Shown here one piece after another: positions 10,527 through 20,251 of a stretch of DNA of 59,260 bases. The notes beneath the pieces are model-generated. The model was given only the letters and a program-made list of their open reading frames with translations, was not told the DNA's origin and ran no database searches. Within the stretch, counting starts at the first letter, position 1. The number at the start of each line of letters is the position of its first letter. The DNA lies in contig JAFGNA010000008.1 in assembly GCA_016927245.1 (NCBI GenBank), positions 1 to 59,260 of the forward strand, given 5' to 3'. The stretch is from Candidatus Woesearchaeota archaeon (GTDB taxonomy: Archaea; Nanobdellota; Nanobdellia; Woesearchaeales; WJKR01). The position numbers were made by a program, and so were the translations under genes.

Positions 10527-11209
10527 TGGTCTACTCGTATCTCACCGCGAGGCACGCCGAGGTGCTCCAACGACTGCACCAATTGCGCCACCAACCTCGG
10601 CGGGCCATGCAGGAAGAACCTGCTACGCTCCACGTCGCAGTACTGCCGTATGAGGTCCTCATCGATGGGCCCAGGGCCGCCATCCCAATCAACCCCTCGT
10701 CCCGAGTGGTCGATGCTGTACACCAAACGCAACCCGGCGTCGCGCGCGAGCCTATTGAGCTCGTCACGGTACGCGACGTCCTCCACTGAATGATTAGTGT
10801 AGATGAGCGTCATCTCACCCTTATACCCTATGAATTCCAAGTGCCGGAGGATGCCGAGCACCGCTGACAAGCCGACGTCCCCGGCGAGGAAGACCATCTT
10901 CTCAGGCAAATCATGGTCTTCGACGAAGAACCGGCCATAAGGCATCTGCAACTCCACCTCATCACCCACTCTGAGGGCGTGCATCAACGGGCTCACCCTC
11001 CCACCAGGGTGCCGCTTCACCATGATCTCGATATTCTCCCAATGAGGGGCTGAGACGAGCGAGTACGCCCGCCTGAGCGGCCTGCCGCCGACCTGCACGG
11101 TGACGACGATGAACTGCCCAGGCTTATAAGAAGGCCTGCCAGGAACGTTGACGTGCAAGGACTTGATAGTCGGTGTCAGTTCCGTGACCTGCGTGACAAC
11201 ACCCTTCAC
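10520..11209 (-). CDS. FAD/NAD(P)-binding oxidoreductase (ferredoxin reductase-like)
   Basis: [48 protein letters not shown]. Confidence 0.85.
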   Translation of the reverse strand: MKGVVTQVTELTPTIKSLHVNVPGRPSYKPGQFIVVTVQVGGRPLRRAYSLVSAPHWENIEIMVKRHPGGRVSPLMHALRVGDEVELQMPYGRFFVEDHDLPEKMVFLAGDVGLSAVLGILRHLEFIGYKGEMTLIYTNHSVEDVAYRDELNRLARDAGLRLVYSIDHSGRGVDWDGGPGPIDEDLIRQYCDVERSRFFLHGPPRLVAQLVQSLEHLGVPRGEIRVDQW

Positions 11210-11329
11210 CCGCTCACCTCAAGCCTTGCAGGTATACGCCGAGAATAAAAATGTTTTGGCCCCTGACACCAAGCAAGGAAAGAGACGAAGACAAGAATGT
11301 TTATATAGGGGAGGTGGAAAGGGAGAACC

Positions 11330-14300
11330 ATGAGAAGATTCCTCTTCCTGGCACTCATCAGCATCATGCTCAGCACGCTCGTCCCAGCGTATGACGGCTA
11401 CAGCGACCCCTATGAAGGTTTCCGCCTCGGCACGAGAAGCCTCCTCTTCGCCGAGGAGGAGGCGACGAAGACGCTCACCATCACCGTGGAGGACGACGCC
11501 GTCTACCAGACAGGGCACTACTCCATCAACAACCAATGGGTCCCCTTCACCTTCACCGAAGAAGCGGTGAACGGCTGGATACGGACAGGAACAGCGAGCG
11601 CGAGCATCACCATACCCAGAAGCAGCAACACCGACAACTTCGTCATCACATACAGCTGCTCGCGCACCGGCGAATCATGGGACTGCCACGGCAACCGATG
11701 GCAACTACACCAGTTCAACACCACCACCGAGGACGCACAGAGGCAATGGGACTTCGAGAATGACATCGGAGGGACGCTCCACGGAGCCAGCATCACCGAG
11801 GACGAGGAGCGCGGCAACGTCCTCCTCCTCGACGGGCAGGACGACTACCTCGACATCGGCGCGTTCAGCACCGCAGGCGACGAACTCACCATCGCTGCGT
11901 GGTTCAACCTCGAACGCCTCCCGCCCGAGAAGGACCCGCGCATCATCTGCAAAGGGGAAAGCCAAGACTACCAAGACTGGGCGCTCCTCATCCACCGCGA
12001 CGGCTACCCTGAGTTCAGGTACGACTACGGGTGGCAGGCCAACCCTGAAGGAGTGGTGGCGGGCGCGACGACGAGCGTGACGACCGGCGAATGGCACCAC
12101 GTCGCCGGCGTGTACGGCCAAGGACGAATGACCCTCTACTATGACGGGGTAGCGGTCGCGAGCAAGACGCTCAGCACGGGAACGGTCGGCGAGACGAGCA
12201 ACCCCGTCTGGATAGGAGGACAACCCACCGACCCGACGAACAGGCCGTTCCCCGGCATGATCGATGACGTACGGGTATACGAACGAGCGCTCACCGCGGC
12301 GGAGATAGCAGGCCTGCACGCAGGCCTAGGAACGACAGGGAAAGGCGTGTACCTCGACTGCGAGGCAGTCTCAGGAACTATCGTGGCCGACGCCTCAGGA
12401 GCGGGGAATGACGGCGAGCTCCACGGGCCGGAACAAGCCACGGGCAAGCACGGCAAAGGGCTGGCATTCGCGCACGGCGACCACGTCAGGATACCAGGGC
12501 TGCTAGGGATGCCCGAGAGCATGACGCTCGCCGCGTGGGTGAACCTCGAATCGCTCGGCAGCTACGGCTCCGACATCATCTCGCTAGGGGACAACGCCCT
12601 CTTACGGCTGAGGAACGACCGGCTCGACGCGTACTTCTACGACGGCAACGACTGGCAGGAGACGTCAGGGGCAGCGACGATAACAACAGGGAAGTGGACG
12701 CACGTCGCGTACACGATCGACAACGACGCGCACGCACAACGGCTCTACCGAGACGGGATGGAGATCGCCGCCACGAACCACGCGGGAAGCATCGACTACG
12801 CCCGCAACGCCGACACGTACATCGGCATCCACGGCGACGGGCAAGGACACTTCAGCTTCGCAGGGACGCTCGACGAGATACGAGTCCACGGCAGGGCGCT
12901 CTCGGCCGGGGAGATAGCGGCGCTCGCAGGCACGTCGTGCTCATCAGACGAGGAGTGCCCGGAAAGCACGACGACGACGTACTGCTCGGGGAACGACGCG
13001 TACCGACAGATCGTCGACTGGTCCTGCGCGGACGGCGCGTGCGAAGAGGAAACAACAACGACGTTCATAGAAACGTGCACGTACGGCTGCTCTTCAGGCG
13101 CGTGCACGGCGTGCACGCCCAACGACAACGAGTGCGGCAGCGACGGCTGCGGAGGACAACACCCCGCCTGCGCGGAAGGCCATGAATGCCAGGAAGGGGT
13201 GTGCGTGCAGCGACCAGTCCCGAACAACGAATTACAACCGTTGCGGGTGAGCGATAATAACCGCTACGTGGTCAAGGAAGACGGCACCCCATTCTTCTAC
13301 CTAGGAGACACGGCCTGGCGGCTACCCTACAGGGCGTACCCATCAGAGGTCGACGAGTACTTGGAAACCAGGGCGGAGCAAGGGTTCACGGTCATCATGA
13401 TGGACGCGTTCGAACTCAGCCCTGACAACCAAGCGATCATCAACCTCGCGGGGGAGAAACCATTCATCAACGACGAGGTCACCCGTTTCAACGAGGCGTA
13501 CTGGGGACAGGTCGACCACATCATCGACAAGGCGGACGCGCTAGGACTGTACGTCGCGCTGCTCCCGGTATGGGGGAGCACGGTCGTGAGGCATCAGTAC
13601 GTCGACGCCGATAACGCCTATGACTACGGCGTCGCCATCGGGGAGCGCTACAAAGACCGTGATAACCTCGTCTGGGTGATGGGCGGCGACCACCGCCTGT
13701 ACGACTACTCGACCGACTACATCCACGTCTATAACGAGATCGCCAGAGGGGTCACGCAAGGATGCACCGGCGGGCAACACCACGACGAGGTCATCATGAC
13801 CCTGCACACCGCTGGATGGACGTACGACGTGCCTTACAGGAGCTCCAGCGACCACTTCCACGACGAAGCATGGCTCGATTTCAACTCGTTCCAATCAGGG
13901 CACGGCGAAGACTACCCGAACCACGACATCGTCGAGCACGACTACGCGCTCACCCCGGCGAAGCCGACGCAAGACGCAGAGCCGATCTACGAAGGGCACT
14001 GGTTCAGCTGGAACGAGGCGAACGGGATGGCGAACGACGTCGACGTCAGGCACGCCGCTTACTGGTCGGTCTTCGCAGGCAGCTTCGGGCACACGTACGG
14101 CCACTGCATGGTCTTCCAGTTCTACAAGGAAGAATTCTCTGGCAAGGACGCCACGTACCACTTCGTCTGCGGCGACGAGGAAGCATGGATGACCTCCCTG
14201 CAAGCGGCGGGGGCGAACGACATGCGGCACTTGCGCAACCTGATGGAATCACGGCCATTCCTCGAACGGGTGCCAGACCAGGCGATCATCGCGTCCTCCA

Positions 14301-14581
14301 CAGGAACCGGCGACGACCACGCGCAGGCCACGAGGGCGAGCGACGGCTCCTACCTCATGGTCTACTACGGGTCTCCCAGGAGCCTGAGCATCGACCTGGA
14401 CAAGCTCTCAGGGACGCAGGCAAAGGCGTGGTGGTACGACCCGAGGACGGGACAAGCGGCAGACGCCGGCACTCACACCAGCAGCGGCGAGAAATACTTC
14501 ACGCCGCCGAGCAGCTCCGGCCCTGACTGGGTGCTCGTCATCGACGACGAGAGCAAAGGATTCCCGCAGCCGGGCACATGA
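11330..14581 (+). CDS. Secreted multidomain protein: N-terminal WDCHG module, two LamG-like domains, Cys-rich linker, GH140/DUF4038-like catalytic region
   Basis: Signal peptide; LamG-like LDGQDDYLDIGAF...AAWFNLE and GMIDDVRVYERALTAAEIAGL; RVSDNNRYVVKEDGTPFFYLGDTAWRLPYRAYPSEVDEYLETRAEQGFTVIMMDAF. Confidence 0.82.
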   Translation: MRRFLFLALISIMLSTLVPAYDGYSDPYEGFRLGTRSLLFAEEEATKTLTITVEDDAVYQTGHYSINNQWVPFTFTEEAVNGWIRTGTASASITIPRSSNTDNFVITYSCSRTGESWDCHGNRWQLHQFNTTTEDAQRQWDFENDIGGTLHGASITEDEERGNVLLLDGQDDYLDIGAFSTAGDELTIAAWFNLERLPPEKDPRIICKGESQDYQDWALLIHRDGYPEFRYDYGWQANPEGVVAGATTSVTTGEWHHVAGVYGQGRMTLYYDGVAVASKTLSTGTVGETSNPVWIGGQPTDPTNRPFPGMIDDVRVYERALTAAEIAGLHAGLGTTGKGVYLDCEAVSGTIVADASGAGNDGELHGPEQATGKHGKGLAFAHGDHVRIPGLLGMPESMTLAAWVNLESLGSYGSDIISLGDNALLRLRNDRLDAYFYDGNDWQETSGAATITTGKWTHVAYTIDNDAHAQRLYRDGMEIAATNHAGSIDYARNADTYIGIHGDGQGHFSFAGTLDEIRVHGRALSAGEIAALAGTSCSSDEECPESTTTTYCSGNDAYRQIVDWSCADGACEEETTTTFIETCTYGCSSGACTACTPNDNECGSDGCGGQHPACAEGHECQEGVCVQRPVPNNELQPLRVSDNNRYVVKEDGTPFFYLGDTAWRLPYRAYPSEVDEYLETRAEQGFTVIMMDAFELSPDNQAIINLAGEKPFINDEVTRFNEAYWGQVDHIIDKADALGLYVALLPVWGSTVVRHQYVDADNAYDYGVAIGERYKDRDNLVWVMGGDHRLYDYSTDYIHVYNEIARGVTQGCTGGQHHDEVIMTLHTAGWTYDVPYRSSSDHFHDEAWLDFNSFQSGHGEDYPNHDIVEHDYALTPAKPTQDAEPIYEGHWFSWNEANGMANDVDVRHAAYWSVFAGSFGHTYGHCMVFQFYKEEFSGKDATYHFVCGDEEAWMTSLQAAGANDMRHLRNLMESRPFLERVPDQAIIASSTGTGDDHAQATRASDGSYLMVYYGSPRSLSIDLDKLSGTQAKAWWYDPRTGQAADAGTHTSSGEKYFTPPSSSGPDWVLVIDDESKGFPQPGT

Positions 14582-14629
14582 TTACCACAGGCAAAAGCTA
14601 TATAAAAGCGCTATCATAGGAAGAGCAAC

Positions 14630-15952
14630 ATGTACGACGTCATCATCGGGAGGGGTGAGCAAGACCGCGAGAAGCTCGGCAAGCGCGGCACCATCCTCCT
14701 CGGCAAGCACTTCGTCAAGATGGGACGCATCACGTCCCTCTCCAACCCGGTGTACATGGACATGACGCGCAGCCACGTCGTGTTCGTGTGCGGCAAGCGC
14801 GGCAGTGGCAAGAGCTACTCGCTCGGCGTCATGGCAGAGGGCATGGCCGACCTGCCATCGGAGATCAAGGAGAACCTCAGCGTCATCATGCTCGATACCA
14901 TGGGCATCTACTGGACGATGAAGTACCCGAACAAGAAGGACAAGGACCTCCTCCAGGAATGGGGCTTGGAGGAGAAAGGGCTCGACGTCAAGATCTACAC
15001 GCCAACAGGATATTATAAGGAGTACCGGGAGAAGGGCATCCCCACCGACCACCCGTTCAGCATCAAGCCGGGAGAGCTCGGCCCGAATGACTGGCTCATG
15101 AGCTTCGGCATGCGCGAGGACGACCCCGTCGGCGTCCTCATCGCGAGGGTGGTGCACGAGCTCACCGAGCTGAAAGGCAACGACTACAGCATGGACGACC
15201 TCATCTCCACCATCATGAAGGATGAGGACGCGGAGCACAACGCCAAGCTCGCTGCGAAGAACCGGTTCCTGAACGCGAAGCAGTGGGGACTGTTTGATGA
15301 GCAGGGAACTCCTTTGTCAGAGCTCGCCAGGGGAGGGCAGGTGACCGTGCTCGACGTCTCGTGCTACGCGACGATGCCGGGGAGCTGGAACATCAAGAAC
15401 CTCGTGATAGGATTAGTATCGCAGAAACTGTTCATCCAGCGCATGATCGCCAGGAAGGATGAGGAGTACCACGACGTGCACAAGTCCATCAACCCGTTCA
15501 GCGACGACACCGGCTCCGAGCAGGAATCGCCCTTGGTGTGGCTCGTCATCGACGAGGCGCACGAATTCCTCCCCGTCAAGGGAAAGACGCTCGCCACCGA
15601 CCCGCTCGTCACGATCCTACGGGAAGGGCGGCAGCCGGGCATCTCGCTCGTATTGGCCTCGCAGCAGCCGGGCAAGATCCACACCGACGTGATGACGCAG
15701 AGCGACATCGTCATCAGCCACCGCATCACGGCCAAGCTCGACACGGAAGCGCTCGGCATGCTCATGCAAAGCTACATGCGAAAAGGGATGGTCGAAGAGC
15801 TCGACCAGCTGCCACGCGTCAAGGGAGCGGCGCTCATCTTCGACGACACGAACGAGCGGTTGTACCCGATGCGCGTGCGTCCTCGGTTCACCTGGCACGG
15901 CGGAGAAGCGCCGAACGCGATGAAGAACGCGAAGGAGGAATTCAAGTTCTAG
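14630..15952 (+). CDS. HerA/DUF87-family ATPase
   Basis: Walker A VCGKRGSGKSYS, Walker B VWLVIDEAHEFLP, ISLVLASQQPGKI. Confidence 0.8.
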   Translation: MYDVIIGRGEQDREKLGKRGTILLGKHFVKMGRITSLSNPVYMDMTRSHVVFVCGKRGSGKSYSLGVMAEGMADLPSEIKENLSVIMLDTMGIYWTMKYPNKKDKDLLQEWGLEEKGLDVKIYTPTGYYKEYREKGIPTDHPFSIKPGELGPNDWLMSFGMREDDPVGVLIARVVHELTELKGNDYSMDDLISTIMKDEDAEHNAKLAAKNRFLNAKQWGLFDEQGTPLSELARGGQVTVLDVSCYATMPGSWNIKNLVIGLVSQKLFIQRMIARKDEEYHDVHKSINPFSDDTGSEQESPLVWLVIDEAHEFLPVKGKTLATDPLVTILREGRQPGISLVLASQQPGKIHTDVMTQSDIVISHRITAKLDTEALGMLMQSYMRKGMVEELDQLPRVKGAALIFDDTNERLYPMRVRPRFTWHGGEAPNAMKNAKEEFKF

Positions 15953-15957
15953 GAAAA

Positions 15958-18117
15958 ATGAGACGCGGCGCCAAGGGGTGGATGGCCCTCATACTCCTCG
16001 TCGCCGTCGGGTGCGCCGGCGCGACGCCCCACCCATACTATGAAGGGTTCAGCGCGGCAGAGCCGGGATTCACCATCAACGACGAAGTACAAATAGCTGA
16101 CGACGCAGTGTATGAACAAGCATGGTACAGCATCAACGAGACCGACTGGCAACCGCTCACACTCACAGGGACGCCCTACGGGCAGAACGACTCTTGGCTC
16201 AGAGGAACAAGCACCGCGGCACTACCACCAGGACTCCGAGGACCAGGGCTCCACTACGTCATCGCCTACACGTGTACCTACGAACAGGATTGGGACTGCC
16301 ACGGAGGACAATGGCAACTGCGCACCATCAACAACTCTCTTAACAACACCCTAGACAACCTCGACCAGGGATTCCTACGCACGTTCTACGTCTCCAACGA
16401 CGGCGACGACGCGAACGACGGGACGACACCATCAACCCCTTGGAAGACTATTGCCCAGGTGAACGAGCAGGCGTTCCTGCCCGGCGACGCAGTCCTGTTC
16501 CGGAGAGGCGACACCTTCATCGGCTCGCTGACGCCGCCGAGTTCGGGGAACGCCACTCATTACATCACTTTCGGCGCTTATAGTGCTGGTGAGCGACCGA
16601 TCATCACGCCAAACGATTACGTTGAAGGCTTGACGTGGACCGCTCACGGCAACGGGATTTACAAAACAACCGACATCCCTTTCAACCCAGGGAATGTATT
16701 GATTGACGGGACTACGAAGATCAATAAGATAAACGATAAGTTCTTCGCGACACCAAGCCCTTATTTAAATTATACTTCATTGGATTTCTTGGCCCTTCCC
16801 GACGATCACAAATGGGATGATGATCATTATATCAGCCCCTACTGTCTTGACACTCAGTTCTGGGATGGGCTAGACGCTTTATACGCGTATGATAACATGA
16901 CGGGGACGACCTACATCCGTTTTCGGGGAGGGGATGACCCGAATGATTACTCCTTTGCTATTTCCCCACAAGACAGGTTTTATGCTGCGGTCACTATAAA
17001 TCGTATGAATCATTTAGTCATACAGAATTTGCATATCGTTGGGGGAGAAAGAGGCGTTTATGTTCTGGGATCGAAATCCGAGTCAAATGAAAACATCATC
17101 ATCGAGAACAACCTCATAGAATCGTCCAACGGAAAGATATATTTGTCCAGCTCAGAAGCGATTATTGTCAGGAACAATACGTTCAGAAACAATTATCTCA
17201 GCCCTTACAAGCCCGGGGCGTGGTCAAAGGGGAACACGTACGAGGATGGCGTGCAATTCCAATACTATCTTTTTTTCAAGGTCGTAGTGACTCCTAGTTC
17301 ATCCTGCTCAGCTGACGGAGCGGTCGTGATGTCAGGAGGGTATTCTGACAACTCCGCATTTTACAATAATACTGTGTCGGGGTTGTGCTGCGGTTTCAGC
17401 ACCTACGGGGATAACATCAGCATCCATGATAACTACATAGAAGGCACCTCGAGCATCGGGGTGTATCTCGGTATGCGGGGCACGTCATACGTGCATGACA
17501 ATTACATCGTTGACAGCAACATCCCGTTCAGGTTCGGCTCGGTTGACAGGACCACGTTTGACAACAGGGTGCATTACGTGTACAGGAACAAGGTGTACAT
17601 CCCTGACGCCGGAGAGGTCATCTACATCCATTATGACAACACAGGACCATCAGTCACAAAAGCGTACATTTATCACAATAGCTTCATAACGCGTACAGGG
17701 CCGCAGATATCCGGTTATGTCAAGAATTATCCTCCTTATGGTTCAGGATTCGTCTTCATCAACAATATCATCTCAGCAAGCCAGACAGCATTCTACACCT
17801 GGTCAACCTCAGGAGAGTACGACGATCTTTTCACCGTTGACTATAACTGGATCAGCGGACGATATTACGGCAAGGAATCCGTTCCCTGGGCGCCGGTACC
17901 GAACAATATCGCGTATCCCGACGGACCGACCTTTTGGGATCACGCCATAAACCCTCCTGATTTCACCGCCATCGAGGGCACGGAAGCCATCGACGCAGGA
18001 ATCGATGTCTCCCATGATTTCGTCCTGGGTGGCGTGACGTACCCTGCCCTGCCAGGGATGGACGCCTACTATTGCAAGTCCCCGCCGGACATGGGAGCAG
18101 TGCAGCACTGCCCGTGA
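15958..18117 (+). CDS. Secreted lipoprotein-like protein: N-terminal WDCHG module plus right-handed parallel beta-helix (pectate-lyase-like)
   Basis: Lipobox-like VAVGCAG; module DDAVYEQAWYSINETDWQPLTLTG...WDCHGGQWQL; FYVSNDGDDANDGTTPSTPWKTIAQVN start and repeated NN/VHDNYI rungs. ATG 15958 chosen; the listed longer ORF overlaps the HerA-like gene. Confidence 0.82.
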   Translation: MRRGAKGWMALILLVAVGCAGATPHPYYEGFSAAEPGFTINDEVQIADDAVYEQAWYSINETDWQPLTLTGTPYGQNDSWLRGTSTAALPPGLRGPGLHYVIAYTCTYEQDWDCHGGQWQLRTINNSLNNTLDNLDQGFLRTFYVSNDGDDANDGTTPSTPWKTIAQVNEQAFLPGDAVLFRRGDTFIGSLTPPSSGNATHYITFGAYSAGERPIITPNDYVEGLTWTAHGNGIYKTTDIPFNPGNVLIDGTTKINKINDKFFATPSPYLNYTSLDFLALPDDHKWDDDHYISPYCLDTQFWDGLDALYAYDNMTGTTYIRFRGGDDPNDYSFAISPQDRFYAAVTINRMNHLVIQNLHIVGGERGVYVLGSKSESNENIIIENNLIESSNGKIYLSSSEAIIVRNNTFRNNYLSPYKPGAWSKGNTYEDGVQFQYYLFFKVVVTPSSSCSADGAVVMSGGYSDNSAFYNNTVSGLCCGFSTYGDNISIHDNYIEGTSSIGVYLGMRGTSYVHDNYIVDSNIPFRFGSVDRTTFDNRVHYVYRNKVYIPDAGEVIYIHYDNTGPSVTKAYIYHNSFITRTGPQISGYVKNYPPYGSGFVFINNIISASQTAFYTWSTSGEYDDLFTVDYNWISGRYYGKESVPWAPVPNNIAYPDGPTFWDHAINPPDFTAIEGTEAIDAGIDVSHDFVLGGVTYPALPGMDAYYCKSPPDMGAVQHCP

Positions 18118-18180
18118 CCGCAGGGATAACGCTTATATAATACTCTCCCCACTAACCAGAAGAAGAGGCGGCTCTCACCG

Positions 18181-18273
18181 ATGAAACCACGAACAATCAT
18201 TCTTCTGCTCGCCATGACCCTGCTCTTCGCTGGCTGCCAAGACAACCTTGCCCGCCACGCCCAAGGCTTATAA
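18181..18273 (+). CDS. Tiny putative lipoprotein (30 aa)
   Basis: MKPRTIILLLAMTLLFAGCQDNLARHAQGL*; TATA-like TTATATAA upstream at about 18132. Confidence 0.35.
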   Translation: MKPRTIILLLAMTLLFAGCQDNLARHAQGL

Positions 18274-18296
18274 ATGACCTGTTCTTCCCCCTATCC

Positions 18297-18548
18297 ATGG
18301 ACCTCGAGGAGCACCACCACCAGTTCGAAGCGATAGCGGAGCGGCACGGGCTGAAGAACGAGGAGCAAGCCGGCAGGATAGCCGACTTCTTGGTCTCGCA
18401 CCCCGCAGGCAAGGTCTCAGCGCCAGAATTCTCAGAGGAGTTCGGCATGTCAGAGGAAGAAGCAGTAGTGTTCTTGTCGTTCATCGACCGGGGCTTGCGG
18501 TTCAAGGAGCGCGTCGTCGACCGGAAAGATTCCGGAAAAGAGTTCTGA
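18297..18548 (+). CDS. Small acidic helical protein
   Basis: 83-aa ORF with TTATAAA just upstream. Confidence 0.6.
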   Translation: MDLEEHHHQFEAIAERHGLKNEEQAGRIADFLVSHPAGKVSAPEFSEEFGMSEEEAVVFLSFIDRGLRFKERVVDRKDSGKEF

Positions 18549-18581
18549 ACTATAATAAACATTACGGTCCTCACCAATCCC

Positions 18582-19889
18582 ATGGTTGACGACGACAGCG
18601 TCCCCCTCCCTTTTACCCTGGAAGAGATCCGCAAGCTCACCAAGCTAGGCAGCGGCATCACGAGCGAGAACAACTTCTTCCCAAAGGACGAATGGCACCA
18701 CAGCGACTGCTCAGGGAAAGGGCCTGCGCACACGCCCATCATCAGGCACGGCCACGAATGGATTCATGAGGATGTAGCCGACACGCTACGAGACCTCGGC
18801 TACAAGACCCCTGGCTTCCACGGAGACACCACGACGCGCAAGTTCGGTAAGGATTTCCTCGGCAAACCCGCAACGTACGAACACCCTTTCGACCAACTCA
18901 TGGAAGTAGTAAGGCCTATCATCGATGCCGACATGTGGAACACCCCGCTCAAGGTAAAAGACCTCAACGACTACGCAAAGAGCCTCCCAGGAATAACAAC
19001 CAAGACAGAATGGCCAACAATAGATGTCAACCCGCCACACCATAACATACTTGTAAAACCTGAAAAACCAATCATCTACCTTAACAAGATAACACCAACC
19101 CTGTTCGAGAACAAACACGAATGGTGGAGAAAACCAGAAGAGAAAACAAGGACATACAACCTGCCAAAGACAAGCCTCAGCAACTGGTTCACGAATGAGA
19201 AAGAAGAACCAAACTACGAACTGCCAAAAATCGACCTCGCCAGCATCCTCCAAAAGAAAAAAGAGAAATCCCCGCTCGAAAAAGCAATGGATAAACTGCC
19301 AATCTTCAACAACGAGATCCTAGGGAAAAAATACGAACCGCTCAAAATCAGCCTCAACGACTACGCAAAAAAAGCAGGACTGGACTACGGACTGCCAAGA
19401 ATAGAACTCGACAAGATAACACCAACCCTGTTCGAGAACAAGACGCTCCTCCCCTTAACGGACACACCAATCATCACGGCCACGCCCGCGAACGAGCCCA
19501 GGGAGTCACTGACCTACCGGGCGAACCAGGACCACTGGTTGGGCAGGAACCAGTTTACCATGAATGAGTACAAGTCGGTGCAAGACTCCTGGACGCCCGT
19601 CGCCATGAGCAACAACTCGCCGTCCCTGCGGCCACTGTTCGAACGAGTAGACCCGTACATCAGCCAGTACGATCGGGGCAAGGCCATCGTGGACGGCCTC
19701 ATCGCGCGGGAAAATACTAAGCAAGCGATGCATGATTGCAGCTTCGACCACGCGGCGTACGAACGACAGGTCGCTAGGGAAAGCTTGAGCCCCACGTTCG
19801 GCATCCGGAGTGAGCACCTCGCGTCAGGCATGCGTTTCACGCCTTCCGACACGAGCGGCCTCGTCACCAAGTATCCTAAGTTCTTCTGA
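18582..19889 (+). CDS. Hypothetical protein with tandem YxLPKxxL-type short motifs
   Basis: 435 aa; repeated KITPTLFENK (x2), LNDYAK (x2), NLPKTSL/ELPKIDL/GLPRIEL. Confidence 0.75.
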   Translation: MVDDDSVPLPFTLEEIRKLTKLGSGITSENNFFPKDEWHHSDCSGKGPAHTPIIRHGHEWIHEDVADTLRDLGYKTPGFHGDTTTRKFGKDFLGKPATYEHPFDQLMEVVRPIIDADMWNTPLKVKDLNDYAKSLPGITTKTEWPTIDVNPPHHNILVKPEKPIIYLNKITPTLFENKHEWWRKPEEKTRTYNLPKTSLSNWFTNEKEEPNYELPKIDLASILQKKKEKSPLEKAMDKLPIFNNEILGKKYEPLKISLNDYAKKAGLDYGLPRIELDKITPTLFENKTLLPLTDTPIITATPANEPRESLTYRANQDHWLGRNQFTMNEYKSVQDSWTPVAMSNNSPSLRPLFERVDPYISQYDRGKAIVDGLIARENTKQAMHDCSFDHAAYERQVARESLSPTFGIRSEHLASGMRFTPSDTSGLVTKYPKFF

Positions 19890-19953
19890 CTGTCGCAGGG
19901 CGTCCGGGCAGCAACGGTAAAGATTTTTATACTATCCTTGCTTCTCCTCTGCC

Positions 19954-20250
19954 ATGGCATTCTCCAAGCCGTTCCCGAAGAGGTCTGACAAGTCGGTGTA
20001 CCCGCAATGGGAAGATGTCACCCTGACGCCGGAAGAAGAAGCCAAGGCTGAGAAGGCTTGCCGCGAGGCGAACCAGAAAATCATGGCCGAGTGTCTCGAG
20101 GATGCGGAGAAATTATTGGTGGGTAAGGGGTTGAAGGGTTATGAGACGAGCATGACCCAGGTGGCGGCTTCGCTGTTCGAGAAGCGGGCTTCTCACGTGG
20201 CTTACTGGAAGGAAGAGCTCGCGCGGGAGAAGTTCGAGAAGCGGCAATGA
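19954..20250 (+). CDS. Small charged hypothetical protein
   Basis: 98-aa ORF with TTTTTATACTAT promoter-like sequence about 30 bp upstream. Confidence 0.6.
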   Translation: MAFSKPFPKRSDKSVYPQWEDVTLTPEEEAKAEKACREANQKIMAECLEDAEKLLVGKGLKGYETSMTQVAASLFEKRASHVAYWKEELAREKFEKRQ

Positions 20251-20251
20251 C

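Noticed and set aside
15538-15957. Upstream extension of the beta-helix ORF (859 aa listed)
   Set aside because: The extension lies inside the HerA-like gene in another frame; ATG 15958 gives a clean signal peptide.
18820-19440. DNA repeats in the 18582 gene as a regulatory or CRISPR-like array
   Set aside because: They are in frame and correspond to repeated peptide motifs, so protein-level repetition explains them.
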